64,000 nt of DNA, taken from Malaciobacter molluscorum LMG 25693. Its GTDB lineage: Bacteria > Campylobacterota > Campylobacteria > Campylobacterales > Arcobacteraceae. Position numbers and translations under genes: made by a program. The notes under the pieces are model-generated. The model was given only the letters and a program-made list of their open reading frames with translations. It had not been told where the DNA came from and ran no database searches. The stretch is from positions 248,001 to 312,000 of the forward strand of contig NZ_CP032098.1 of the NCBI RefSeq assembly GCF_003544935.1. The letters run 5' to 3'. Shown here piece after piece: positions 27,053 to 36,662 of the stretch; position 1 is the stretch's first letter; every line of letters begins with the position of its first letter.

Positions 27053-27075
27053 GAGGGAGTTCCTCTTATATTTTT
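27048..27075. terminator. Bidirectional terminator between response regulator 2 and the AGCS gene
   Basis: TATAAGAGG (27048-27056) and CCTCTTATA (27062-27070) form a 9-bp stem with a 5-nt loop, followed by TTTTT on the plus strand. The stop codon of the regulator lies within the left arm. Confidence 0.75.
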
Positions 27076-28399
27076 ATTTATTTTTAAAATATCTTTTAGT
27101 TTCAGAAGCTACTGTATTTGATAATAGTAATAATCCAATTAAGTTTGGAATAGCCATAAGTCCATTTGCAACATCTGAAAAATTCCATACTAAATCAAGT
27201 TTTAACATAGCTCCTATTAAAATAAAACTAACAAAAACGATTCTATAAAGTTTTATAGATTTATGTCCAAATAGATATTCAAATGCTCTTTCACCATAAT
27301 AAGACCAACCAAGAATTGTAGAATAACCAAAAAGTATAGTGGCAATTACAATTATTATTGCTCCTGTATTTCCTAAGAAAAATTCAAAACTTTTTAAAGT
27401 TAATTCTCCTGCATCAACTCCTTGTTGCCAAATAGGTGCCATTAAAATAATTAATGCTGTAATTGTACAAACAACAATTGTATCAATAAATGTTTGAGTC
27501 ATTGAAACTAATGCTTGAGTTACTGGATCTTTTGTTTTAGCTGCTGCTGCTGCAATTGGTGCTGAACCAAGTCCTGATTCATTTGAAAAAACACCTCTTG
27601 CAAGACCATAACGTATGGCTGCTGCGACCGCTGCTCCTGCAAATCCACCTGTAGCTGATATAGGATTTATAGCATGATAAAATATAAGTGAAAATGCATC
27701 AGCAACTTTATCTATATTTGTAAAAATAATTGAAAATGCTGTTAGTAAGTAGATTGCAATCATAAATGGAATTAAAAAAGAAGTCGTTTTTCCAATTGAT
27801 TTAATACCTCCTAAAATAACAAATGATGTGATTGTTAAAAGAATAATACCTGTAACCCAAGTTGGAACAGCAAATTGAGTATCTAATGCTTTTGCAACGG
27901 CATTTGATTGTGACATATTTCCAATACCAAAAGATGCTAAAATTGTAAATAATGCAAATATTGCACCTAGTTTTGGTAAATTAGCGCCCTTAGCAATATA
28001 ATACATTGGACCACCTTTGAATCCATGTTTACCTTTTTCTCTATATTTTACTGCTAAAATAGCTTCTGAATATTTTGTAGCCATACCAACTAAACCAGTT
28101 ACCCACATCCAAAAAACTGCACCTGGTCCACCAAAAGAGATAGCCGTTGCAACACCAACAATATTACCAATTCCAACTGTTGCAGCTAATGCTGTTGTTA
28201 GTGCTGAAAAATGTGAAATATCACCTTGTGCACCCTTTTCTTTTACAAAAATAAGTTTTAAAGCATGTCCCAATGCCCAAAACTGCATTCCTTTTAATCT
28301 TATAGTTAAATATAATCCAGTACCAACTAAAAGTGTTAGCATAGGAACACCCCAAACAAACGATGAGATGGCAGAAATAACATTATTCAATGTTTCCAT
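27074..28399 (-). CDS. Amino acid carrier protein (AGCS family, sodium:alanine/glycine symporter)
   Basis: A 441-residue inner-membrane sodium symporter of the alanine-or-glycine:cation symporter family. Conserved segments include GVPMLTLLVGTGLYLTIRL, TALAATVGIGNIVGVATAI, GGPGAVFWMWVTGLVGMATK, YREKGKHGFKGGPMYYI and ARGVFSNESGLGSAPIAAA. About ten to eleven helices are visible, and the length is typical. AAGGAG precedes the ATG. It is a single gene, divergent from trxB. Its position right after the second two-component system, mirroring dcuB after the first, hints at co-regulation; that is inference. The substrate is probably alanine or glycine by family. Confidence 0.92.
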   Translation of the reverse strand: METLNNVISAISSFVWGVPMLTLLVGTGLYLTIRLKGMQFWALGHALKLIFVKEKGAQGDISHFSALTTALAATVGIGNIVGVATAISFGGPGAVFWMWVTGLVGMATKYSEAILAVKYREKGKHGFKGGPMYYIAKGANLPKLGAIFALFTILASFGIGNMSQSNAVAKALDTQFAVPTWVTGIILLTITSFVILGGIKSIGKTTSFLIPFMIAIYLLTAFSIIFTNIDKVADAFSLIFYHAINPISATGGFAGAAVAAAIRYGLARGVFSNESGLGSAPIAAAAAKTKDPVTQALVSMTQTFIDTIVVCTITALIILMAPIWQQGVDAGELTLKSFEFFLGNTGAIIIVIATILFGYSTILGWSYYGERAFEYLFGHKSIKLYRIVFVSFILIGAMLKLDLVWNFSDVANGLMAIPNLIGLLLLSNTVASETKRYFKNK

Positions 28400-28577
28400 G
28401 ACAAATTTCTCCTTTTAAGTCTTAATAAAATATCAAAAAATAAATTAAAATTAAGTGAGAATTAAAATTACTTCTTAGAAAACAAAACTTAAGTAATTAA
28501 ATTAGGGGTCTTTAATTAACCTTCTACTTAATATTTTTTTAGTATTATTCGTACTTAATATAAGAAAGGAACTTCAA
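28400..28577. promoter_or_regulatory. Divergent promoter region between AGCS symporter and trxB
   Basis: 178 bp of very AT-rich DNA. It holds nested inverted repeats: TTAAGTA (28489-28495) with TACTTAA (28525-28531) outside, and ATTAAA (28496-28501) with TTTAAT (28511-28516) inside, around TTAGGGGTC. The region near 28540-28560 (T-tract then TTAATATAAG) is a plausible trxB -10, with AAAGGA as SD. I cannot fix either promoter with confidence. Confidence 0.35.
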
Positions 28578-29507
28578 ATGTTAGATTTAGCGATAATAGG
28601 AGGAGGGCCAGCAGGATTAACAGCTGGGTTATACTCAACAAGAGGTGGATTAAAAGAAGTAGTAATGTTTGAAATGGGGATGCCTGGAGGTCAAATCACT
28701 GGTAGTTCAGAAATTGAAAATTATCCAGGACAATTAGAAGTTGTTTCAGGATTAGATTTAATGCAATCATGGCCACAACAAGCTATGAAGTTCGGTTTAA
28801 AACATGAAATGAAAAAAATATCTTCTGTTGTAAAGAATGGTGATATTTTTATTTTAACTGCTGATGATGGAAGTACATTTGAATCTAAATCTGTATTATT
28901 AGCTACAGGATCAGTTCCAAGACGTGCAGGATTTAAAGGTGAAAATGAGTTTTTTGGAAGAGGAATTTCTACTTGTGCAACTTGTGATGGATTTTTTTAT
29001 AAAGGAAAAGAGGTTGCAGTAGTTGGAGGAGGAGATTCAGCTTTAGAAGAGGCAGTATATTTATCAAAGATATGTAGTAAAGTATATTTAGTACATAGAA
29101 GAGATACATATAGAGCAGCACCAAGTACAATAGAGCATATGAAGAAGACTGAGAATATAGAAGAAGTAACAAATGTAGATGTGGAGGAAGTGTTTGGAGA
29201 TGCATCAGGTGTTACAGGATTAAAAGTAAAAAGTAAAGAAGATGGAACAATAAGACAATTAGATGTACCAGGGGTATTTATTTTTGTAGGAAGAGATGTA
29301 TTAAATGAGCCAATAAAAAATGAAGATGGAACATTTATATGTGATACTGATGATCAAGGTCAAGTTATTGTTGATTTAAAAATGAGAACTTCTTTATCTG
29401 GTTTATATGCTGCTGGTGATGTGAGAATTGATGCTGCTAAACAAGTCGTTTGTGCTGCTGGTGACGGTGCTACTGCTGCTGTTGATATTATTGATTTTTT
29501 AGGATAA
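28578..29507 (+). CDS. trxB: Thioredoxin reductase
   Basis: A 309-residue FAD/NADPH enzyme that reduces thioredoxin. The FAD motif [10 protein letters not shown] is near the N-terminus. The redox-active cysteines are C133 and C136 in [10 protein letters not shown], the NADPH motif is [12 protein letters not shown] with HRRD following, and the second FAD segment is YAAGDVR near residue 275. Length and order are typical. AAAGGA lies before the ATG. It is followed 16 nt later by dapB on the same strand, so the two may be cotranscribed. Its partner trxA is at 19.5 kb. Confidence 0.96.
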   Translation: MLDLAIIGGGPAGLTAGLYSTRGGLKEVVMFEMGMPGGQITGSSEIENYPGQLEVVSGLDLMQSWPQQAMKFGLKHEMKKISSVVKNGDIFILTADDGSTFESKSVLLATGSVPRRAGFKGENEFFGRGISTCATCDGFFYKGKEVAVVGGGDSALEEAVYLSKICSKVYLVHRRDTYRAAPSTIEHMKKTENIEEVTNVDVEEVFGDASGVTGLKVKSKEDGTIRQLDVPGVFIFVGRDVLNEPIKNEDGTFICDTDDQGQVIVDLKMRTSLSGLYAAGDVRIDAAKQVVCAAGDGATAAVDIIDFLG

Positions 29508-29523
29508 GAGGGAAAAGTATATT

Positions 29524-30297
29524 ATGATAAATGTTGGTATTGTTGGAAGTACAGGAAGAGTTGGTACACTTTTAATAGATGATCTAAAAAAAGATGAAGA
29601 AGCAAAATTAGCTGCTGTTCATGTTTTTGATAAATTAGAAAAAGATGTACCAGAAGATGTAGTTATCACAAATGATATGAAAACTTTACTTGAAAGTGTT
29701 GATGTTGTAATTGATTTCTCAGCACCATCTGCAACTGAAGAGTTATTAACTCAAGTAATAGAAAGTGATATAAAAAAACCATTAGTAATTGCTACAACTG
29801 GTTTTTCTAAACATCAACAAAATTTATTGATTGAAGCAAGTAAACTTGTTCCAATTTTATACTCTACAAATATGAGTTTAGGAGTTGCAGTATTAAATAA
29901 ATTAGTATCTCTTGCTTCTAAAACATTAAAAGATTTTGATATAGAAATTGTAGAGCAACATCATAGATATAAAGTTGATTCTCCTTCTGGTACTGCATTA
30001 ACTTTAGCAGAAAGTGCTGCAAAAGCAAGAGATTTAGAACTTGATAAAGTTAGGGTCTCAGGTAGAGATGGAGAGATTGGAGCAAGAACAAAAGATGAAA
30101 TTGGTGTTATGAGTTTAAGAGGTGGAGATATTGTTGGTCGTCACACTGTTGGACTTTATAATGATGGTGAGTTTATTGAACTTCACCACACTGCAACAGC
30201 TAGAAATACTTTTTCAAAAGGTGCAATTAGAGTTGCAAAATGGCTTGTAGGTAAAGAACCAAATTTATACTCTATAAATGATGCTTTAGGTCTATAA
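29524..30297 (+). CDS. dapB: 4-hydroxy-tetrahydrodipicolinate reductase
   Basis: A 257-residue cytoplasmic enzyme that reduces the DapA product on the way to diaminopimelate and lysine. The Rossmann motif is VGIVGSTGRVGTLL near residue 4. The catalytic segment EQHHRYKVDSPSGTAL contains the His general acid and the conserved Lys, and SLRGGDIVGRHTVG follows. The length is within the family range. It lies 16 nt after trxB and is followed by a hairpin with an unusually long loop before purF. lysA of the same pathway is at 5.1 kb. Confidence 0.95.
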   Translation: MINVGIVGSTGRVGTLLIDDLKKDEEAKLAAVHVFDKLEKDVPEDVVITNDMKTLLESVDVVIDFSAPSATEELLTQVIESDIKKPLVIATTGFSKHQQNLLIEASKLVPILYSTNMSLGVAVLNKLVSLASKTLKDFDIEIVEQHHRYKVDSPSGTALTLAESAAKARDLELDKVRVSGRDGEIGARTKDEIGVMSLRGGDIVGRHTVGLYNDGEFIELHHTATARNTFSKGAIRVAKWLVGKEPNLYSINDALGL

Positions 30298-30320
30298 TTA
30301 AAAATTTTAAATTAAAAATT

Positions 30321-30365
30321 AAAGAGAAGAAATTTATCGCGCATCAGGTTCACTTCTCTTTTTTT
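30321..30365 (+). terminator. Long-loop hairpin with U-tract between dapB and purF
   Basis: AAAGAGAAG (30321-30329) pairs with CTTCTCTTT (30353-30361), followed by a T-run, so it looks like a rho-independent terminator. The 23-nt loop (30330-30352) is long for a terminator and contains a GC-richer core (ATCGCGCATCAGG) that stands out from the AT-rich surroundings. Confidence 0.6.
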
Positions 30366-30380
30366 CAGAAGGTTAAATAA

Positions 30381-31730
30381 ATGTGTGCAATAGTTGGAAT
30401 TTATGGTAATGAAAATGCTGCAAGGCTAGCTTCTTTAGCTTTGTTTTCTATGCAGCATAGAGGTCAAGAAGCAACAGGTATCTCTTCTTCTTGTAATGGT
30501 AAAATTTATACTAAAAAAGATAGAGGTTTAGTTTCTGAAGTATTTACAGATGAAGCTTTATCTTATTTAAAAGGTAACATGGCAATAGGGCATAATAGGT
30601 ATTCAACAGCAGGTGGAGATTCTATTTTAGATGCACAACCAGTTTTTGCAAAATATAAGCTGGGTGAAATATCAATAGTTCATAATGGAAATCTAATTAA
30701 TAAAAATGAAGTTAGAAAAGATTTGATTGATAATGGTGCGATATTTCAAACAGGAATGGATACTGAAAATTTAATTCATCTAATTGCTAAAAATACAAAA
30801 GACAGATTAAGAGATAGAATAAAAGAAGCATTAACTAAAACAATTGGTGCATACTGTTTTATTGTTCAATCAAGATCTAAACAATTTGTAATCAGAGATA
30901 GATATGGAATTAGACCTTTATCTTTAGGAAAAATAAAATCTGGTGGATATATTGTTGCAAGTGAAACATGTGCATTTGATTTAGTTGATGCAGAGTTTAT
31001 TAGAGATGTAAATCCTGGTGAAATGTTGATTTTTAGTGAAAAAACTGATGAAATAGAATCTATACAACTATTTGAACCAGAATTTAGACCATGTGCATTT
31101 GAATATGTATATTTTGCAAGACCTGACTCTGTTATAGATGGAAAAAATGTTTATCAAACAAGACAAAATATGGGTAGAACTTTAGCAAGAAATGATGCTA
31201 AAAAAGATTTTAAAGCTGATATAGTTATTCCTGTTCCAGATTCAGGGGTTCCAGCTGCATTAGGATATGCAAGTGAAAGTAAAATTCCATTTGAACTTGG
31301 TATTATTAGAAACCATTATGTTGGTAGAACATTTATTGAGCCAACACAAGAGATGAGAAATATAAAAGTTAAGATGAAATTATCTCCTATGAAATCATTA
31401 ATTGAAGGAAAATCTTTACTTGTAATTGATGATTCAATTGTAAGAGGAACTACTTCAAAAAGAATTGTAAAAATGTTAAAAGATGCTGGAGCTAAAGAGG
31501 TACATTTTAGAGTTGCAAGTCCAGAAATAAAATTCCCTTGTTATTATGGTATTGATACCCCAACACAAGAAGAGTTAATCTCTCATAGAATGACAAAAGA
31601 TGAGATTTGTGAATATATTCAAGCTGATTCATTGGAGTATTTATCGATTGAAGATTTAAAAAATTCAATAGGTTCTGATAGAAATTATGCACTTGAAAGT
31701 TTTGATGGAGACTATTTCGTAACAAAATAA
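30381..31730 (+). CDS. purF: Amidophosphoribosyltransferase
   Basis: A 449-residue enzyme that makes 5-phosphoribosylamine from PRPP and glutamine, the first committed step of purine synthesis. The protein begins MCAIVGIYG, so removing Met alone would expose the catalytic N-terminal Cys of the Ntn glutaminase domain; there is no longer propeptide. The glutaminase part includes MQHRGQEATGI and GHNRYSTAGG. The PRPP-binding loop VIDDSIVRGTTSKRIV is near residue 350. Length and layout are typical. Its stop overlaps the start of a radical SAM gene (TAATG). A hairpin with a long loop lies upstream. Confidence 0.96.
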   Translation: MCAIVGIYGNENAARLASLALFSMQHRGQEATGISSSCNGKIYTKKDRGLVSEVFTDEALSYLKGNMAIGHNRYSTAGGDSILDAQPVFAKYKLGEISIVHNGNLINKNEVRKDLIDNGAIFQTGMDTENLIHLIAKNTKDRLRDRIKEALTKTIGAYCFIVQSRSKQFVIRDRYGIRPLSLGKIKSGGYIVASETCAFDLVDAEFIRDVNPGEMLIFSEKTDEIESIQLFEPEFRPCAFEYVYFARPDSVIDGKNVYQTRQNMGRTLARNDAKKDFKADIVIPVPDSGVPAALGYASESKIPFELGIIRNHYVGRTFIEPTQEMRNIKVKMKLSPMKSLIEGKSLLVIDDSIVRGTTSKRIVKMLKDAGAKEVHFRVASPEIKFPCYYGIDTPTQEELISHRMTKDEICEYIQADSLEYLSIEDLKNSIGSDRNYALESFDGDYFVTK

Positions 31731-32692
31731 TGAGTGATTTAAAAGAAGTATTAACAATAGGAAGATATTTTAGAAATAAATTTGGCGAAACAGTATATAA
31801 AGTTCCTATTTCAATATCTGGTTTTACTTGTCCTAATATAGATGGAACCGTTGCAAGAGGAGGATGCTCATTTTGTGAAAATGACTCTTTCTCTCCTAAT
31901 TTACAAGAGAAAAAAACAAAATTTAAATTAAACCCAAAAGTAAAAGAAAATCCTTTTTTAGATAATCAATTAAAACAACTTGATATGCAATTTAATGCAA
32001 CAAAAAAAAGATTACAAAATAAGTTTGGAGCTAATAAGTTTTTAGTCTATTTTCAATCTTTTACAAATACTTATGCCCCAATAGAGACATTAAAAGCACT
32101 CTATTCAAAAGCACTAACTTATGATAATGTAATAGGGTTATCAATTGGAACAAGAACCGATTGTGTAACAGATGAGATATTAGATTATTTAGTTGAATTA
32201 TCTAAAGATAAAGAGATTTGGGTTGAATATGGAATTCAATCTTTTTATGATGAAACACTTGATGAAATAAATAGAGGTGATTCTAGTGAAAATATGAAAT
32301 ATTGGATAAAAAGAACAAAACAGAAGGGTTTAAATGTTTGTGGTCATCTGATTTATGGATTACCTGGTGAGTCACAAAATATGATGCTTGATACTTTAGA
32401 TGAAACAATAAAATTAAATGTTGATTCAATAAAATTCCATCCATTATATGTGGTTAAAAATACTCTTTTAACTGCAAAATATAAAAATGGGAAATTTACT
32501 CCAATTAGTGAAGATTTATATATAGATACAGTTGTAAAGTCAGTAAAAAAACTTCCAGATAATATATCTATACAAAGAGTAACAGCTGGAATTGATGATA
32601 GTACACTTTTATCACCACAATGGTGTAAAAATAAACATCAACAAATATATAAAATTAGAGAAGCTTTATTAAAAGAGGGATTTTTATATTAA
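31730..32692 (+). CDS. TIGR01212-type radical SAM protein (YhcC-like)
   Basis: A 320-residue protein of the Elp3-like radical SAM group known as TIGR01212/YhcC. The iron-sulfur cysteines fall in FTCPNIDGTVARGGCSFC, with the longer C-x(12)-C-x2-C spacing of this family. Following segments include YFQSFTNTYAP, GLSIGTRTDC, EYGIQS and HLIYGLPGES, which line the barrel and SAM site. The reaction is not established. It starts on the last base of the purF stop codon, so translation is coupled, although a functional link to purines is unproven. Confidence 0.88.
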   Translation: MSDLKEVLTIGRYFRNKFGETVYKVPISISGFTCPNIDGTVARGGCSFCENDSFSPNLQEKKTKFKLNPKVKENPFLDNQLKQLDMQFNATKKRLQNKFGANKFLVYFQSFTNTYAPIETLKALYSKALTYDNVIGLSIGTRTDCVTDEILDYLVELSKDKEIWVEYGIQSFYDETLDEINRGDSSENMKYWIKRTKQKGLNVCGHLIYGLPGESQNMMLDTLDETIKLNVDSIKFHPLYVVKNTLLTAKYKNGKFTPISEDLYIDTVVKSVKKLPDNISIQRVTAGIDDSTLLSPQWCKNKHQQIYKIREALLKEGFLY

Positions 32693-32713
32693 GCTAAGAG
32701 TTTTCTTAGCTTA
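32690..32713. terminator. Bidirectional terminator between the radical SAM and LysR genes
   Basis: TAAGCTAAGA (32690-32699) and TCTTAGCTTA (32704-32713) form a perfect 10-bp stem with a 4-nt loop. The stop codons of both convergent genes (32690-32692 on plus, 32706-32708 on minus) lie in the stem. Confidence 0.8.
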
Positions 32714-33602
32714 TTTTTAAAAGATAATCAACTACATTTTCTATAAATGCATCGTGTTTTCTATCTTTTCTATATGCAATATATAGTTTTCTAACCATTT
32801 TTTGTGTTCCTATTCTTGATTCATATAAAACACCCGCTTTAAGTAGTGATTCTATTGCATTTCTAGACACAATTGATACAGTTGGGACATCATCTTTATT
32901 TGAATGTAAAACTGTTTGTACAATAGTTGTAGCACTTGTAACTTCACTTGTTACATTAAATGTATCACAATCAGGATAATTTGCTTTTTCTAGTGAATCT
33001 TTAAATATTAATCTTGTATGAGAATCAGGATTTCTACAAACCCATCTATAAGATAATAAATCTTTTGCTTTTGCTTTTTGAGGTAAAGGTTGATTAGAAA
33101 ATATTACAATTTCATCTTCCATCCATTCTCTATAAATGATATTATCATCTGGAATATAGTTCTCTACTAATGCTATATCAATCTTTTTATCTAATAAATC
33201 TTCAATTGCTTTATGAGACACAGAGACATTAATTGATACATCGTTATTAATATTTTCTTTTAGATTATTTAAAAATCTAGGTAATATATAATTCCCAATA
33301 ATAAAAGATGCACCAAAAACAAAAGTAACATCTTTATTCATAATTTTTAATAACTCTTTTTCTGCATTATTAACACATCTTTCAATTTTTTGTGCAATAG
33401 AATAAAGCATTTGACCCTCTTTAGTAAGTCTAATCCCATTCTTTTTTCTATCTACAATTTGTACATCTAAATAATCTTCAATATATTTCATTTGTTGAGT
33501 AACAGCAGGTTGTGAGATTCCTAATTTTGAAGAAGCTTTTGAAAATGATTTTTCTCTTACAACGGTTAAAAATGTTTCGATTTTTGCAAAATCAGTTAGC
33601 AT
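32706..33602 (-). CDS. LysR-family transcriptional regulator
   Basis: A 298-residue LysR-type regulator. The N-terminal helix-turn-helix (FAKIETFLTVVREKSFSKAS, then LGISQPAVTQQMKYIEDYL) is followed by the linker helix and an effector-binding domain from about residue 90 (VTFVFGASFIIGNYILPRF). AAAGG precedes the ATG. It diverges from uvrD across 118 bp with several AT-rich imperfect palindromes, where it would be expected to autoregulate. No metabolic gene lies next to it, so its effector and target cannot be guessed from context. Confidence 0.9.
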   Translation of the reverse strand: MLTDFAKIETFLTVVREKSFSKASSKLGISQPAVTQQMKYIEDYLDVQIVDRKKNGIRLTKEGQMLYSIAQKIERCVNNAEKELLKIMNKDVTFVFGASFIIGNYILPRFLNNLKENINNDVSINVSVSHKAIEDLLDKKIDIALVENYIPDDNIIYREWMEDEIVIFSNQPLPQKAKAKDLLSYRWVCRNPDSHTRLIFKDSLEKANYPDCDTFNVTSEVTSATTIVQTVLHSNKDDVPTVSIVSRNAIESLLKAGVLYESRIGTQKMVRKLYIAYRKDRKHDAFIENVVDYLLKIS

Positions 33603-33691
33603 TAATTTATACCTTTAATTATTGTTTATGATAATAATAACATTTGTTTATAAATAAATAAATTAAGTAAAAAGTTAATTTAACTAAATTA

Positions 33692-33716
33692 TGTTATAAT
33701 CTAATATAATTGGAGA
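33692..33716 (+). promoter_or_regulatory. uvrD promoter and SD
   Basis: TGTTATAAT (33692-33700) is a consensus extended -10 box (TGn plus TATAAT). A second TATAAT lies at 33705-33710. TGGAGAG at about 33711-33716 is the SD for the ATG at 33721. Confidence 0.65.
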
Positions 33717-33720
33717 GCAA

Positions 33721-35775
33721 ATGTCAAATAATTTTTTATCATCATTAAACGATTCACAAAAAAATGCAGCCCAACACATTGATGGCTCGCTACTTATTTT
33801 AGCTGGTGCAGGTTCTGGAAAAACAAAAACTATTACCACAAGATTGGCATATTTAATATCTATTGGAATAGATCCTGCTTCTATTTTAACTCTAACTTTT
33901 ACAAATAAAGCAGCAACAGAAATGAGAGATAGAGCTTACTCTTTAATTGATCCTTCAATGGTAAATACTCCTCCTTTACTTTGTACATTTCATAAGTTTG
34001 GATTGTTGCTATTGAAATTTTATATGAGTGAACTAGATAGAAAAAATAATTTTATTATTATTGACACAGATGATAAAAAAAGAATTTTAAAATCAATTGA
34101 TAAAGATTTGCCTTTGCCTTTATTAACAAGCGAAATATCAAAATATAAGAATTCTATTTTAAGTCCTACTGAAGCAAAAGCTGCTGCACAATTAAAGTTA
34201 TATCAGCAAATTGCAGATGTATATGAAAAATATGAAAATTATTTACAAAAAAATAACTTAGTTGATTTTGATGATTTATTATTATTGCCTTATAAAATTT
34301 TATGTAAAAATGAAAAATTAGCTAATGAATTAAGTGAAAAATATAAATATATTATGGTTGATGAGTATCAAGATACAAATGAATTACAATATAAATTATT
34401 AAGAAAACTTTGTTCTACTCATAATAATTTATGTGTTGTTGGTGATGATGACCAATCTATTTATGGTTGGCGTGGTGCAACTATTAGAAATATTTTAAAT
34501 TTTACAGAACATTTTGAAAATACAAAAGTTGTAAAACTAGAAGAAAATTATAGATCTACAACTACTATTTTAAATCATGCAAATCAATTAATTGAACATA
34601 ATAGAGATAGACTTGGGAAAACATTAATTGGTACAAGAGTTGATGGAAATAGTGTAAAAGTTTATGAGTCATCTGATGAAAATGAAGAGACAAGAAAAAT
34701 TGTAGAAGATGTAAAAAAACTTTTATTAAGTGGAGAAAAAGCTAGTGATATTGCAATACTTTTTAGAGTTAATGCTTTATCTAGATCTTTAGAAGAGGGG
34801 TTTAATAAAGCTGGACTTTCATATAAATTAGTTGGTGGCATGAAGTTTTATGAAAGAGCAGAGATTAAAGATTTAATTGCTTATTTTAGAATATTAACAA
34901 ATAATAATGATAATTTTTCATTAAAAAGAATAATTAATAAACCTAAAAGAGGAATTGGGAAAACTACAATTGATAAACTTGATGCAAAATCAATTGAAAC
35001 AAAAAAACCAATATTTCAATTATTAGAAGAATTAGAACCTGATGAGTTATCGCAAGTAGTTGGAAAGAAGAACTCTAGGACATTAAAAGTATTTATGGCA
35101 TCTGTTATGGATTTAAAAGAAACATTAGAAGAGTCAAAAATGAGATTTCTTGATTCATTTGAAGATACTTTTGATTATAGAAGTTCTTATGATAATGCTC
35201 CTGATGGGTTTGATAGACAAGCTAATATTGATGAATTTTATGGATATATAAGAGATTATTTTATACAGCATCCTCATCTAGGATTAGAAGATTTTTTAAA
35301 TGAAATTGCTTTAGAGTCTGAAAATAGTGAATTTAGTGATGATATGGTTTCAATGATGAGTATTCATGCTTCAAAAGGTTTAGAATATAAACATCTATTT
35401 ATAATTGGTTTAGAAGAAGGATTTTTCCCAATTATTGGAGATGGTAGTGATATTGAAGAAGAGAGAAGATTGGGTTATGTTGCAATTACACGAGCAATGG
35501 ATAATCTTACAATGTCTTTTGTACATTCAAGATTTTATAAAGGTAAGAGAGCATCTTTATCAAAAAGTAGATTTTTAAGTGAGTCTGGACTTATTAAAGG
35601 TTCACTAACTATTGAAAAAAATTCAACTTATAAAAAAGGTGATTTAGTAAAACATAAAATATTTGGAATGGGTAGAGTACAAAAAGCAGTAAAAGCTGGT
35701 AAGGATTATAAACTTACAATTAATTTTAGTGGACAAAGAAGGGATATTTTATCTTCCTTTATTGAAAAAATGTAA
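33721..35775 (+). CDS. uvrD: UvrD/Rep-type superfamily 1A DNA helicase
   Basis: A 684-residue 3'-5' helicase for mismatch/excision repair and replication restart. Motifs in order: Q-motif region LNDSQKNAA, Walker A GAGSGKTKTI (about residue 31), TFTNKAATEM, Walker B region MVDEYQDTN, VGDDDQSIYGWRGA, LEENYRST, MSIHASKGLEY (motif V), and the motif VI region RRLGYVAITRA. The C-terminal Tudor-like end (KKGDLVKHKIFGMGRV) matches UvrD/PcrA. It is divergent from a LysR regulator. Rep would be an alternative name, but the C-terminal module favours the UvrD/PcrA group. Confidence 0.93.
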   Translation: MSNNFLSSLNDSQKNAAQHIDGSLLILAGAGSGKTKTITTRLAYLISIGIDPASILTLTFTNKAATEMRDRAYSLIDPSMVNTPPLLCTFHKFGLLLLKFYMSELDRKNNFIIIDTDDKKRILKSIDKDLPLPLLTSEISKYKNSILSPTEAKAAAQLKLYQQIADVYEKYENYLQKNNLVDFDDLLLLPYKILCKNEKLANELSEKYKYIMVDEYQDTNELQYKLLRKLCSTHNNLCVVGDDDQSIYGWRGATIRNILNFTEHFENTKVVKLEENYRSTTTILNHANQLIEHNRDRLGKTLIGTRVDGNSVKVYESSDENEETRKIVEDVKKLLLSGEKASDIAILFRVNALSRSLEEGFNKAGLSYKLVGGMKFYERAEIKDLIAYFRILTNNNDNFSLKRIINKPKRGIGKTTIDKLDAKSIETKKPIFQLLEELEPDELSQVVGKKNSRTLKVFMASVMDLKETLEESKMRFLDSFEDTFDYRSSYDNAPDGFDRQANIDEFYGYIRDYFIQHPHLGLEDFLNEIALESENSEFSDDMVSMMSIHASKGLEYKHLFIIGLEEGFFPIIGDGSDIEEERRLGYVAITRAMDNLTMSFVHSRFYKGKRASLSKSRFLSESGLIKGSLTIEKNSTYKKGDLVKHKIFGMGRVQKAVKAGKDYKLTINFSGQRRDILSSFIEKM

Positions 35776-35813
35776 TAAAAAAATAAAAATTTAATAAGTG
35801 GAAAATAAAATTA

Positions 35814-36662
35814 ATGCAGAAAAGACTTTACAATAAAGAACCTTTAAATAAATTATTGGTAGTAAAAAAGCCAATGTATATTAGTTCAAACTCTTATTTG
35901 AATAAAATAAAAAGAAAATATAAAAATAAAAAAGCAGGATTTAGCGGAACTTTGGATCCTTTTGCCTGTGGATGTTTGATTGTAGCTTTTGGACAATATA
36001 CTAAATTATTTAAATATTTAAATAAAACACCTAAAAAATATAAAGCTGTTTTGTGGCTTGGAGTTACTTCTTACTCTGAAGATATTGAAAATATTATTGA
36101 TATAAAAGATGAAAAAACACTTGATATAATAAGAATAGAAAATGAAATAGAAAAATTAAAAGGTGATATTGAATATTTACCACCAAAATATAGTGCGAAA
36201 AAAATTAATGGCAAAAGAGCATATGAATTAGCAAGAGCAGGTATTGAAGTAGAAATGAAAAAACAGATTATGAGTATAAGTGATATAAAATTACTTTCAT
36301 ATAATCATCCTTTCATAACATTTGAAGCAACAGTTAGTGAAGGTTCATATATAAGAAGCCTAGCTCAAATTTTAGCAAAAAATCTGAATGTGGTTGGCAC
36401 TTTATCTTATTTGGAAAGATTAAATGAAGGAAAATTCTTTTTTGAAAATGAAAAAGATTTAAATCCAATTGAGTATTTAAATTTACAAGAAAATATATTT
36501 TTAGCAGATAAATCATTATTAGATGATGGGAAAAAAATTTCAATTGAAAATTTAGAAAATAAAAATGATGGAAAATATATAATTGTTTTTGAAGATTTCT
36601 TTAGTATAATCCAAATTTCAGACAAAGAAGTTTCATATATTTTAAATAAGGTAACAATATAG
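35814..36662 (+). CDS. truB: tRNA pseudouridine(55) synthase
   Basis: A 282-residue enzyme that isomerises U55 in the T-loop of tRNAs. The catalytic Asp is D48 in AGFSGTLDPFACGCLIV; the preceding Gly-His-Thr of many TruBs is here Gly-Phe-Ser. PKKYKAVLWLG, the YLPPKYSAKKINGKRAYELAR segment and the SEGSYIRSLAQ motif are also present. A variable C-terminal tail replaces the PUA domain of E. coli TruB, as is common in this phylum. It adjoins ispE without a gap, so the two are cotranscribed. Confidence 0.92.
   Translation: MQKRLYNKEPLNKLLVVKKPMYISSNSYLNKIKRKYKNKKAGFSGTLDPFACGCLIVAFGQYTKLFKYLNKTPKKYKAVLWLGVTSYSEDIENIIDIKDEKTLDIIRIENEIEKLKGDIEYLPPKYSAKKINGKRAYELARAGIEVEMKKQIMSISDIKLLSYNHPFITFEATVSEGSYIRSLAQILAKNLNVVGTLSYLERLNEGKFFFENEKDLNPIEYLNLQENIFLADKSLLDDGKKISIENLENKNDGKYIIVFEDFFSIIQISDKEVSYILNKVTI

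Noticed and set aside
28017-28418. Plus-strand ORF of 133 codons
   Set aside because: It is antisense to the first part of the AGCS symporter gene, whose frame is clearly conserved; no SD and no recognisable domain.
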